Assembly (NCBI RefSeq): GCF_000379525.1 | Contig: NZ_KB902362.1 | Span: 154,846-218,845, forward strand | Source: Lamprocystis purpurea DSM 4197 | GTDB taxonomy: Bacteria; Pseudomonadota; Gammaproteobacteria; Chromatiales; Chromatiaceae | DNA: 64,000 nt | Direction: 5' to 3' | Shown: one piece after another, positions 44,936 to 52,914 of the stretch | Layout: the number at the start of each line of letters is the position of its first letter | Position numbering within the stretch: the first letter of the stretch is position 1 | Notes under the pieces: model-generated | What the model was told of the DNA's origin: nothing | Database searches by the model: none | What the model saw: the letters and a program-made list of their open reading frames with translations, nothing else | Program-made: the position numbers and the translations under genes

Positions 44936-46423
44936 ATGAATCTACGAATTGTTTATCGATTGATTCACTCTGTTCCACACTACGGCATTGCATTTTCAGT
45001 ACTGATGGCGTTGTCGTTGAGTCCCGCAGACGCGGCTAAGGTCGCCCTCGATCCAGGGCAATGGGGACATCCGGCGGGTGAGGCCTGTGTGAGTTGTCAT
45101 CTCAAGGCGTCGAGCGGCCTGGCGGCGCAGTGGCAAGCGAGCGCCCATCAGCGGGCCGGCGTGAATTGCATGGATTGCCATCAGGCGACCGCGGCGGATG
45201 CGGACGCCCGCGAGCACGAGGGTCAAGTGATCGCCACCATCGTCTCACCCAAGGACTGCGGGCGCTGCCATACCCAGGAATTCGTGGAACAACAAGGCTC
45301 GGTCCACGCGGAAGCCTATGCCATCATCAAGGATCGGGTGCCCGCCCTGGCGCAGAACCTGACCGGCGCGGCGGTCCAGGCGGCGGGCTGCGATCAGTGC
45401 CACGGCTCGTTGGTCAAGGTGCGCGGCGACGGTAGCCTGGATCCGGCGACCTGGCCCAACTCGGGGATCGGACGTGTCAACCCCGATGGATCCAAGGGCT
45501 CCTGCTCGGCCTGTCACGGCCGGCACCTGTTCTCCAAGGCTCAGGCGCGCGAACCGGAGGCCTGCGTACGCTGCCACGCGGGTCCGGATTCGCCGGACAA
45601 AGAGATCTTCGAAGCCTCGAAGCACGGGATGCTCTATGCATCCCAACGCGACCGCATGAATCTGGACGCAGCGCAGTGGGTCGCCGGCCGCGACTATACG
45701 GCCGCCCCCACCTGCGTCACCTGCCACATGGGCGCCGCCGGCAAGCTCCCCGCCACCCATGACGTCGGTCTGCGCAATGCCTGGAGCCTCAACAGCCCGG
45801 TTTCGCAACGGCAACTGCTCGTCGTGCTGGAGGATGGCGGCAAGCTCGAGTTACCGGCGAGCGCACCGGTCCCTAAGCGCGGGGCCGAGATCACCAAGGC
45901 CGACGGCACGCTCGGCAAGGTCAAGTCGGTGGGGACGCCGGAGCGCCGCCGTCAGGCGATGTCCATGGTCTGCCAGGAATGCCATGGCAAACCCTTCACC
46001 GACGCCTTCATGAAGCAGTTCGACGCCGTGGTGGACCTGTTCAACGGCAAGTTCGCGGAGCCCGCGCGGGCGATCATGGCCGGACTCTACGCCCAGGGTC
46101 GGCTGACCCCGCTGCCCTTCGACGAGCCGATCGAATTCACCTATTGGGAACTCTGGCACGACGAGGGCGCCCGCGCCCGTCACGGCGCGGCCATGGCCAG
46201 CCCGAACCATACCTGGTGGGAGGGGATGTATCTGGTCGGACGCAACTTCTACAGTCGGTTCCTGCCGCAGGCGCGGGCCGCGGCCGGTGACCGGTCAGCC
46301 GCGTTGGTGGATGCGCAACTGACCGGCGACCATCATCAGTGGCTGACCGATCCAGCCGCAGGCAATCCCATCCTCGGGATCGACATCCCCCTTGGGACCG
46401 ACGCAGTGGAGGCGCCGCGATGA
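44936..46423 (+). CDS. Octaheme cytochrome of the hydroxylamine oxidoreductase (HAO) family
   Basis: 495 residues from the ATG at 44936; the open frame extends far upstream but there covers the divergent cytochrome gene. Signal peptide about 1-34. Eight CxxCH sites start at residues 51, 78, 108, 152, 190, 210, 260 and 346. Family blocks include SKHGMLYASQRDRMNLDAAQWVAGRDYTAAPTCVTCHMG around haems 6-7 (quoted in parts: SKHGMLYASQ, MNLDAAQW, DYTAAPTCVTCHMG) and the C-terminal YWELWHDEGARARHGAAM. Near residue 424, SPNHTWWEG stands where oxidative HAOs have an Asp-Tyr pair whose Tyr crosslinks the catalytic haem, which argues for a reductive (epsilon-type) enzyme. The next gene is a NapC-type quinol dehydrogenase, overlapping by 4 bases. 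Confidence 0.85.
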   Translation: MNLRIVYRLIHSVPHYGIAFSVLMALSLSPADAAKVALDPGQWGHPAGEACVSCHLKASSGLAAQWQASAHQRAGVNCMDCHQATAADADAREHEGQVIATIVSPKDCGRCHTQEFVEQQGSVHAEAYAIIKDRVPALAQNLTGAAVQAAGCDQCHGSLVKVRGDGSLDPATWPNSGIGRVNPDGSKGSCSACHGRHLFSKAQAREPEACVRCHAGPDSPDKEIFEASKHGMLYASQRDRMNLDAAQWVAGRDYTAAPTCVTCHMGAAGKLPATHDVGLRNAWSLNSPVSQRQLLVVLEDGGKLELPASAPVPKRGAEITKADGTLGKVKSVGTPERRRQAMSMVCQECHGKPFTDAFMKQFDAVVDLFNGKFAEPARAIMAGLYAQGRLTPLPFDEPIEFTYWELWHDEGARARHGAAMASPNHTWWEGMYLVGRNFYSRFLPQARAAAGDRSAALVDAQLTGDHHQWLTDPAAGNPILGIDIPLGTDAVEAPR

Positions 46424-47049
46424 GCCGGCTGGGTGTACCGCTCTTCATCACCCGACACGTTCTGATCGCCCTGGTGGTGGGTGGCATCGGCGGTCTGACC
46501 TTTGCGGGATTTCTGCTCGAGTTCGATCGCTTCACCAGCCGCAATGCCTTTTGTACCGCGTGCCACTCCATGACCTACGCCGAGACCGCCTACCAGCGCT
46601 CGTCACACTACAACTCGGCCTCTGGGGTTCGTGCCACCTGTGGCGATTGCCATGTCTCACCCGGCATGTTGGCAGCCACCTGGGATCACCTGATCGGCGG
46701 TAAGGATTTACTCAAACAGTGGTTTGGGCCAGACTATGACGATCCGGTAGTCAACGCCCTGCTGTTACCGGAGGCTGCCTTCGCCGCGCGCGCCTGGTTC
46801 CGCGACCGTGACTCGGCCACCTGCAAGCGCTGTCATACCATGGAGGCAATCCAAGGCAAACGCGCCGATACCGCGGCGATCCATCGGGAAGAGACCGCGG
46901 GCAAGACCTGCATCGACTGCCACTACAACCTGGTTCACCGACCGGTCCCCGACCAAAGCACCTTCAAGCGTGACGCCTGGAATCGCATGATCGAGGAGGA
47001 GTTTGGTCTGGCTCCCGGCATGGCCGGCCAGATGATGGCGGACGACTGA
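46420..47049 (+). CDS. NapC/NirT-type tetraheme quinol dehydrogenase
   Basis: 209 residues. One uncleaved N-terminal membrane helix (about 12-32) anchors a periplasmic tetraheme domain with CxxCH at residues 45 (CTACH), 74 (CGDCH), 135 (CKRCH) and 164 (CIDCH). The TSRNAFCTACHSMTYAETAYQ and CGDCHVSPGML segments are typical of the NapC/NirT/NrfH family, which pass electrons from menaquinol or ubiquinol to periplasmic reductases. The ATGA overlap with the octaheme gene indicates a tight functional pair, comparable to haoC-haoA pairs of epsilonproteobacteria or cycB partners of ammonia oxidisers. Confidence 0.9.
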   Translation: MSRLGVPLFITRHVLIALVVGGIGGLTFAGFLLEFDRFTSRNAFCTACHSMTYAETAYQRSSHYNSASGVRATCGDCHVSPGMLAATWDHLIGGKDLLKQWFGPDYDDPVVNALLLPEAAFAARAWFRDRDSATCKRCHTMEAIQGKRADTAAIHREETAGKTCIDCHYNLVHRPVPDQSTFKRDAWNRMIEEEFGLAPGMAGQMMADD

Positions 47050-47065
47050 TCGGTGGAGGCGCGGT

Positions 47066-47287
47066 TTAATGCAGACACTCGGTCAGGCGTCGGGCGTTGC
47101 CCGGCCAGAGTGCGATCAGCACGGCAACCACCAGGGTGACGGCCGCCCCCAGCACCAGCAGCAGCGCGAGTTGGCTGGCGGGCACGGCCCACCCGGTGAA
47201 CTCGGCGAAGGCGAGCATCAGAGAACCCGCCAGAAACAGGCCGGCGGACAGCATCACGGCCGACCGCATCGTCGTACAAGTCGTCAC
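47066..47287 (-). CDS. Small two-helix membrane protein
   Basis: 73 residues from a GTG at 47287 with GGAG 7 bases upstream; an ATG at 47269 is an alternative. Two hydrophobic segments, SAVMLSAGLFLAGSLMLAF and LALLLVLGAAVTLVVAVLIALW, separated by a short polar turn. No recognisable family. Convergent with the NapC-type gene, 16 bases apart. The clear Shine-Dalgarno and membrane pattern make it more likely real than chance. Confidence 0.5.
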   Translation of the reverse strand: MTTCTTMRSAVMLSAGLFLAGSLMLAFAEFTGWAVPASQLALLLVLGAAVTLVVAVLIALWPGNARRLTECLH

Positions 47288-47438
47288 GTTACATCTCCGT
47301 GTGAAGGTATTTTAGCTAATACTAATACAATTACGGAAAAATGGAAGGCACGAAGCGACGAAAGGGCCTTTTGGCGGTACCGGACGTTGGTGCTGCGTTG
47401 CTGGGCAACACCGCGGAAGTCGGCGGCTGACCCCGCAG

Positions 47439-48017
47439 TCAGGCCAAATCCGCGGCCAACGCCTGCCGCACGGCCGCAACCGCCTGAACTTGGAAGCTGT
47501 AATCCGGATGGTCGATCCCGAGGGCCAGTTCCGCTCCGGCCTTCATGGCCGCCGCCATCGGCGCCGTGAGTTCGAAACGCAGGAAATGGACAGCGGAGGT
47601 CTTGGTCGCGTCGTCCCGCTCCAAGTCCTCATCGGCAATGCCGTGGACGCGTTCGCCGCCGTTCACCTTGACCCAGACCCGATTCTCGATTCCGCGCAGA
47701 CGGGCCAGCGCCGTGTGTCGCTCGCTCGCGTCCTCATACTCGATCATGAAGGTCGCCTTCCAGTTGCTCCCGTCCGGAATCAGCGGGTTGTAGGCGTCCA
47801 ACTCGTCCTGGATGCCGGCGGCCTCAAAGATGCGCTCGGCTCGCAACATCTCCTGGATCTGGTACTGGACGGTCAGCCGATCTTCGAAATACAAGGTCGC
47901 GTGGGCGCCGATCGCCACTTGACGATGCTTCTTATGGGCCATCACCCGGGTGCGGAAGTCCGGACGGATGCGGGCGTAGTGTTCGAGGCTGTAGAGGTCG
48001 TCGCGCTGAAGCGGCAT
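47439..48017 (-). CDS. DUF3501 family protein
   Basis: 192 residues, soluble, acidic. Matches DUF3501: it starts MPLQRDDLYSLEHYARIRPDFR and continues VMAHKKHRQVAIGAHATLYFEDRLTVQYQIQEMLRAERIF, NPLIPDGSNWKATFMIEYED, and a C-terminal VHFLRFELT. The biochemical role is unknown. In many proteobacteria DUF3501 is encoded with a heterodisulfide-reductase-like Fe-S protein and a rubrerythrin; the Fe-S partner is the next gene upstream here, 69 bases away, but no rubrerythrin is present. Confidence 0.88.
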   Translation of the reverse strand: MPLQRDDLYSLEHYARIRPDFRTRVMAHKKHRQVAIGAHATLYFEDRLTVQYQIQEMLRAERIFEAAGIQDELDAYNPLIPDGSNWKATFMIEYEDASERHTALARLRGIENRVWVKVNGGERVHGIADEDLERDDATKTSAVHFLRFELTAPMAAAMKAGAELALGIDHPDYSFQVQAVAAVRQALAADLA

Positions 48018-48086
48018 GTGCGTCTCCGATTGCGGTGACGGCGGTCCCGGCCCGGCGCAGGCGCGGCCGGCTGACCGCCGCTGATT

Positions 48087-49427
48087 TCAGATACCGTAGG
48101 CCAGGCGCAGCAGGCGCAGCGGATGCTGCTGCTGCCCGTCGCGGCCGAGCGCATGGGCGATGTGTGCGCCAGCCATCGGGCAGTCGCTGCCGAAATGATC
48201 GGGAGCCGCCTTGTCCACGCGGTTCGCCACGGGTTTCACGATCTTCATCGCGGCCGCGTAGCTCTCCTTCTTCACTGCATAGGTCCCGTCGTGCCCGGAA
48301 CAGCGCTCGATGATCTCCACGGTTGTCTCCGGTATCAGGGCCAGCACCTCGCGGGTTTTCTGTCCGATGTTCTGCACCCGTTGATGGCAGGACGCCTGAT
48401 AGACGACGCTCCCCAAGGGGTGCGTGAAATCCAGATTCATCTTGCCGTGCTTATGCCGGAGCATCAGATACTCGAAGGGGTCATACATGGCCTCCTTGAC
48501 CGCTTGGATATCCGGGTCGTCCGGGAACATCAGCGGGAGTTCCTGTTTGAACATGAGCACACAGGATGGCACCATCGCCACGATGTCCCAACCCGCATCC
48601 ACCAGCCCTTTGAGCACCGGGATGTTGAACTCCTTGGCGGTCTTGACCGCTTCCAGATCGCCTAATTCCAGCTTGGGCATGCCGCAGCAGCGCTCCTGCC
48701 GTGCCAAGGTGACCGGGATGCCGTTGTGCTCGAAGACCGCGATCAGATCCTCGTTCACCTCGGGCTCGTTATAGTTGCCGTAACAGGTCACGAACAGCGC
48801 CACCTTGCCGGTGGTCGCGCCCACCGGTTCGCCCGCCGCGTCGCGCCCGATCCGCGACCGTTCCGCTTTCCGTAGCGTCTCGCTATGGTACTCCGGCACC
48901 CGCGCATCTTGGTGGACCTCCAGTACCGCCTCCAGCGCCTTGCGGGCCAGTTGGTTCCTGTTGGCGGCATTCACCATCCCGCTGATCACCGGAATGCCGG
49001 CGAGCGTCCCCACGCGGTCCGTACCGGTCAGCACACGGTCGCGGAATTTCACGTTACCGTGTTTGAACTTGAAGGCCTTGGCTCGTAACATCAAGTGAGG
49101 GAAATCCAGGTTCCACGCGTGCGGCGGCACGTACGGACACTTGGTCATATAGCAGAGATCGCAGAGATAGCAGTGGTCCACCACCTTCCAGTAATCCTGC
49201 TTGGCGACTCCGTCGACCTCCAGCGACGCCGAGGAGTCGACCAGATCGAAGAGTGTAGGAAATGACTGACAGAGACTCACGCAGCGTCGACAGCCGTGGC
49301 AAATATCGAACACGCGCTCCAGTTCCCCGAATAAAGGCGAAGGATCGTAGAACATGGGATGCTGCCAGTCGAGGGGCTGCCGTGTCGGAGCCTCAAGACT
49401 GCCTTCGCGGGGGATCTGGGCGGACAT
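48087..49427 (-). CDS. Fe-S oxidoreductase, heterodisulfide-reductase/GlpC-like
   Basis: 446 residues. Two N-terminal [4Fe-4S] motifs, Cys43/46/49/53 (CHGCRRCVSLC) and Cys86/89/92/97 (CYLCDLCYMTKC), are followed by two CCG-type domains (RCCGMPKLELG; SCHQRVQNIG ... CSGHDG). No signal or membrane segment is seen, so it is cytoplasmic or membrane-associated through partners. Proteins of this type pass electrons between donors and a redox protein. Pairing with DUF3501 is a recurrent gene arrangement connected to oxidative-stress or sulfur/nitrogen respiration loci. First gene of the two-gene minus-strand unit. Confidence 0.88.
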   Translation of the reverse strand: MSAQIPREGSLEAPTRQPLDWQHPMFYDPSPLFGELERVFDICHGCRRCVSLCQSFPTLFDLVDSSASLEVDGVAKQDYWKVVDHCYLCDLCYMTKCPYVPPHAWNLDFPHLMLRAKAFKFKHGNVKFRDRVLTGTDRVGTLAGIPVISGMVNAANRNQLARKALEAVLEVHQDARVPEYHSETLRKAERSRIGRDAAGEPVGATTGKVALFVTCYGNYNEPEVNEDLIAVFEHNGIPVTLARQERCCGMPKLELGDLEAVKTAKEFNIPVLKGLVDAGWDIVAMVPSCVLMFKQELPLMFPDDPDIQAVKEAMYDPFEYLMLRHKHGKMNLDFTHPLGSVVYQASCHQRVQNIGQKTREVLALIPETTVEIIERCSGHDGTYAVKKESYAAAMKIVKPVANRVDKAAPDHFGSDCPMAGAHIAHALGRDGQQQHPLRLLRLAYGI

Positions 49428-49772
49428 GGTTGCGGTCTCCTCATCGCTGCCGGGTGTTCACTGCCCGAGGTTCGAGCCTTGACAGAGTGCGCGAGATGCA
49501 TCGACTTTCACAATGGATTGTGCGGATCGAATCGATTGAGACAACCCATCGCGATGCGTGTCGGCACGCCGATCCTTTGACACGGCTAGCCCATGAGTCC
49601 AACCGTCAGTTTTTTTTACACATCCATCATGGCAGCGTCCGATGTTTTTGAAAATTTTATTATAAAACAATAGAGTATGAGAAGATATAGATAGGGCTCG
49701 ATTTTTGCTTATAACCTGGGGGACGCCTCGGTGAGGCTCGTTCGACCGTCGGCATTGTTTGGATATCAAGAA
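49428..49772. other. AT-rich intergenic region
   Basis: 345 bases between the divergent Fe-S oxidoreductase and the exported PEP-CTERM-like protein. Positions 49600-49720 are the most AT-rich stretch in the window, with poly-T and poly-A runs. It holds a candidate promoter (listed separately) and no credible gene. Confidence 0.6.
49648..49676 (+). promoter_or_regulatory. Candidate sigma-70 promoter
   Basis: TTGAAA (49648-49653), 17-base spacer, TAGAGT (49671-49676), in an AT-rich context about 100 bases before the ATG at 49773. Consistent with a housekeeping promoter for the exported protein gene. Confidence 0.4.
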
Positions 49773-50549
49773 ATGCGTACGTTGAAAAAGTTCGTAGTAC
49801 TACTAATCCTGGCTGCCTTCGCGCTGCCGGCGTCTGCTGTCATTGTGCTGAACCCCACCGCGCCGCCTTTGGCGATCACGCCCTTTACACCGAACTTCTA
49901 TCCAAATCCTCCCAGCAACGACCCCCTCCCGATCGGCAATAGTGCCTTCGCGTCCTCGTTGTTCGCCGGACAGGGCTGGCGCTACACCACCGAGAAGGAT
50001 CCCCAAACACTCGCCCCTTGGGAGTTACCCGATGGCACCCCAACCGCGCTGACCGATCTCGCCCTTCTAGGTCAGTTTGGTGTGACGCCGCCGGGATCCC
50101 CCGCCGTGGATGAAACGAAGCTCCAAAATGTGGTCTCATTCGATCCGGGGGCGGGTTTTTTGGACCGGTTTGGCGGTATGGTTGACAACAGTTACCAAGG
50201 TGTGACTTCGATCCTCTTTCTGGAGAACCTCAACGCGTTCTCCCTTCAGGTGCTGGACGCTGGAATCAATGAGTCACAAGTCGATGCCGGCCCGCTTCAT
50301 TTTGCTTTTTACGGGCGACAGGGGAACTTGCTTCAAGAGTTCGATATGACGGCAAGCAATGGCACGCTCAATTTCCTGTCAACCGATATCGACATCGCGG
50401 GCGTACAGATCTGGCATCAGGATCCGCGCGGGCTGGAATTCCGTACACTGCAGTTCGGCGTCGTAGCGACTCCAGAAACACTGGGCTTGATCTTGCTGGG
50501 CTTGGCCGCTTTAAGGCTGGCATCGCGAGCGTCACCCACCGAACCGTAA
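49773..50549 (+). CDS. Exported protein with PEP-CTERM-like C-terminus
   Basis: 258 residues from the ATG at 49773 (MRTLKKFVVLLILAAFALP), which gives a clean signal peptide cleaved after ASA; 14 extra upstream codons are possible but spoil it. The mature part is beta-rich with no recognised domain. The C-terminus ATPETLGLILLGLAALRLAS has the shape of a PEP-CTERM sorting signal (short motif, hydrophobic helix, Arg), but the motif is Thr-Pro-Glu-Thr rather than Pro-Glu-Pro, so exosortase processing is uncertain. It precedes the lasso-peptide cluster by 200 bases; a link is not evident. Confidence 0.7.
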   Translation: MRTLKKFVVLLILAAFALPASAVIVLNPTAPPLAITPFTPNFYPNPPSNDPLPIGNSAFASSLFAGQGWRYTTEKDPQTLAPWELPDGTPTALTDLALLGQFGVTPPGSPAVDETKLQNVVSFDPGAGFLDRFGGMVDNSYQGVTSILFLENLNAFSLQVLDAGINESQVDAGPLHFAFYGRQGNLLQEFDMTASNGTLNFLSTDIDIAGVQIWHQDPRGLEFRTLQFGVVATPETLGLILLGLAALRLASRASPTEP

Positions 50550-50748
50550 CGCGGCGCAAGGGTTTCAGTTGTTGGTACCGTTCATCGCGTCAAGCCTTGG
50601 CCTTGATTATCGCTTATCCGCCCCTGACGGCCCCCCGGTCTAGGTTTCTTGATCAAGGGTCCGGTCGCCCCCGCAGGGCAACCTGCGCGGATTCTGATTG
50701 TGCCGGGCCGTTTCATTTCGTGTTCGCGCCCCGCCCTGAGAAGCGGCC

Positions 50749-52635
50749 GTGACCGGACTGGCGGGAGTCTTTTTCCGCGATGGCCGCTGTGCCAGCCCGG
50801 CGGAACTAAAAGGGCCACTCGCGGCCGTTGTTGCACGCGGCCTTGATCCCCCGACGATTCAGGTCGACGGTCCATGCGGAGTCGGTATTGCCAGTCGGCC
50901 GACCACTCCAGAGGAAGCCCAGTTTCCTCAGCCGGCAATCGACCGCCAATCGGGCGTTCTCGTCGTGCTGGACGGGCGACTGGATGATCCAGAGCGACTC
51001 ACCGGATACCACTGCGAGGCACCCGGCAATAAGATCGACCATTCGGATGCACAGCGCGTACTCCGCGCGTATCTTCATTTGGGAGCAGCATTCGCGGCTA
51101 GGCTGATCGGTGATTACGCGCTGGCCATCTGGGACCCACGCTGCCAGCAACTTATCTGCGTGCGGGACGCGTTGGGCATCCGGCCGCTCTACTACGCAAT
51201 CAGTCGTGATCGTTTTGTCTTCGGGTCCAATGTGCGGTCGGTCCTGTCGTGGCCAGGCGTTCCCAATACCCCTAATCTAGGGATGTTGGGAGAATACCTG
51301 GCGTTCGCTTTTTGTAGTCGTGACGAAACCCTTTACACGGCGGTGCGTCGTCTGCCGCCCGCACATTTGCTCATCATAACTCGATCGCAGGTTTCGATTA
51401 CGCGTTACTGGGATATCGATCCTCACTACCGGATTCGTTACCGCGATCCCGACGATTACACGCAACACTTCCAAACGTTGTTCCGGCAGGCCGTGTCGGA
51501 TCGGCTGCGCGGAGTCGGTCCGGTTGGTGTCTCCCTCAGCGGCGGATTGGATTCATCAGCCGTTGCTGGTGTGGCTCAACAGGTCTTGGATGCCGATGAG
51601 CCGGGCACGCGGTTGCGCGCTTACTCGATGACCTATCCCGGTGAGGATTGTGATGAAACCCCGTTCATTGCGGCCGTCGCGGAGCGTTGGCGTCTGTCCT
51701 CAAGATGCTTCCCTTGGACGTGTTTCGCATCGTATCCGTGGGCTGACCAGGCCGCCGCCTACCGTGACATTCCCGAGTATCCGTCGGACACGCGAACGAC
51801 TCCCCTATATCAGGGGGCGAGCGCCGATGGGGTAAGCGTACTACTGACTGGAGAAGGCGGAGATTACTGGCAAAGCGGTAGCAGCTTACCCCACAGCCAC
51901 CTGTTGGAAGCGCTGGACTTGACCGGACTGATCCGCGAGTTGCGATGCGAGGCCGGGTACACGGGGTATTTGAACGCCCTGCGTTTGCTCGCCGGCGGTT
52001 TCCTGTGGAGGGTGACCCCCGGTCAGCTAAGGCAATGGCTCGAATCCAGGCGTCGTCGTACCCCATCGACATCCGTCCTGTCGCCAAGATTCATTGAGGA
52101 CATCGGCCTGGAGCACAGGCTCCATTGCGGTGACTGCGCCGGGCGGTTCTCGGACGCATCCCAGTGGCAGATCGCGAAGTTCGGGCTCAGCGGTATCGTC
52201 TCGCACTTCTACGAGATGATTGAACGGAGTGCCGCGTATCATGGCATGGAGCTTCGACACCCGTTCCTGGACCGGCGGCTGATCGAATTTTCTGTTGCGA
52301 TCCCCGACCACATCCGCCGTCGTGGCTGCATCAACCGCCACCTGCTGCGTCAAGCGATGGCTGATGTGTATCCGGCGGCAGTGCGTGAGCGGCGGGACAA
52401 GGCCAGCTTCGGTATTGTATCGGCGCGGGCGCTGATGATGAAACAAGTACAGCAGGTGTTGCAGTCACCCAGCCTCCTCGAACGGCCCTGGATCGCGCCA
52501 GACCGCTATCGCAGACTCCTGCGCGAAACGTTCTCTGAAGGGGCGCCCGCCACGCTCTTACCGCCGCGATTGAGGCACTCTTTGTGGATACTGTTCGCAG
52601 TCGAAATCTGGTATCGGGAGGTCTTCGGGACTTGA
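50749..52635 (+). CDS. Lasso peptide macrolactam synthetase (C protein, asparagine-synthetase-like)
   Basis: Adenylates an Asp/Glu side chain of the core peptide and closes the macrolactam ring with its N-terminus. 628 residues from a GTG at 50749. The N-terminal class-II amidotransferase-like domain (GLAGVFFRDGR ... DGRLDDPERL ... RLIGDYALAIWDPRCQQLICVRD) has Thr, not Cys, at position 2, so it cannot use glutamine in the normal way; this fits lasso cyclases. The synthetase domain has the ATP-binding PP-loop SLSGGLDSSAVAGVA, LLTGEGGDYW and MELRHPFLDRRLIEF. Followed 76 bases later by a lasso precursor gene. Confidence 0.88.
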   Translation: MTGLAGVFFRDGRCASPAELKGPLAAVVARGLDPPTIQVDGPCGVGIASRPTTPEEAQFPQPAIDRQSGVLVVLDGRLDDPERLTGYHCEAPGNKIDHSDAQRVLRAYLHLGAAFAARLIGDYALAIWDPRCQQLICVRDALGIRPLYYAISRDRFVFGSNVRSVLSWPGVPNTPNLGMLGEYLAFAFCSRDETLYTAVRRLPPAHLLIITRSQVSITRYWDIDPHYRIRYRDPDDYTQHFQTLFRQAVSDRLRGVGPVGVSLSGGLDSSAVAGVAQQVLDADEPGTRLRAYSMTYPGEDCDETPFIAAVAERWRLSSRCFPWTCFASYPWADQAAAYRDIPEYPSDTRTTPLYQGASADGVSVLLTGEGGDYWQSGSSLPHSHLLEALDLTGLIRELRCEAGYTGYLNALRLLAGGFLWRVTPGQLRQWLESRRRRTPSTSVLSPRFIEDIGLEHRLHCGDCAGRFSDASQWQIAKFGLSGIVSHFYEMIERSAAYHGMELRHPFLDRRLIEFSVAIPDHIRRRGCINRHLLRQAMADVYPAAVRERRDKASFGIVSARALMMKQVQQVLQSPSLLERPWIAPDRYRRLLRETFSEGAPATLLPPRLRHSLWILFAVEIWYREVFGT

Positions 52636-52711
52636 GCGAATCGCCGCGAGCCCGTCGAACAACGCTGTGGTAAACTTGAGGGTATGGGAAATGTCGTCAA
52701 GAGGCAGCTGC

Positions 52712-52894
52712 ATGACCAGCGATCCTGAAACCCCGGCCGAGCAACGTCCGCTCCGCGCAGATCGCCCCGAGGCCGCTCGTCTACCCTACGACCCGGCGCG
52801 TCTTGTCCATCTGGGCTCATTCAGAGAACTGACCAAGGGGGGTGGACTGACTGGTGACGACATTGGCGCACCCTTCGGGACCCGGCCCGGATAG
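52712..52894 (+). CDS. Lasso peptide precursor (A protein)
   Basis: 60 residues from the ATG at 52712 (agagg Shine-Dalgarno); starts at 52691 or GTG 52667 are possible and only lengthen the leader. The leader ends with YDPARLVHLGSFRELTK, which lines up with the proteobacterial leader pattern YxxPxLxxLGxxRxLT except that the Pro is one place early. Thr at position -2 marks the cleavage point, giving the core GGGLTGDDIGAPFGTRPG (18 residues). Gly1 can be joined to Asp8 (8-residue ring) or Asp7 (7-residue ring). Phe13 and Arg16 are the bulky candidates for plugs. There is no Ser, Lys, Cys or Trp in the core. It sits between the cyclase and kinase genes on the same strand. Confidence 0.85.
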   Translation: MTSDPETPAEQRPLRADRPEAARLPYDPARLVHLGSFRELTKGGGLTGDDIGAPFGTRPG

Positions 52895-52914
52895 CAGCCG
52901 AGATCTCGCAGTTC

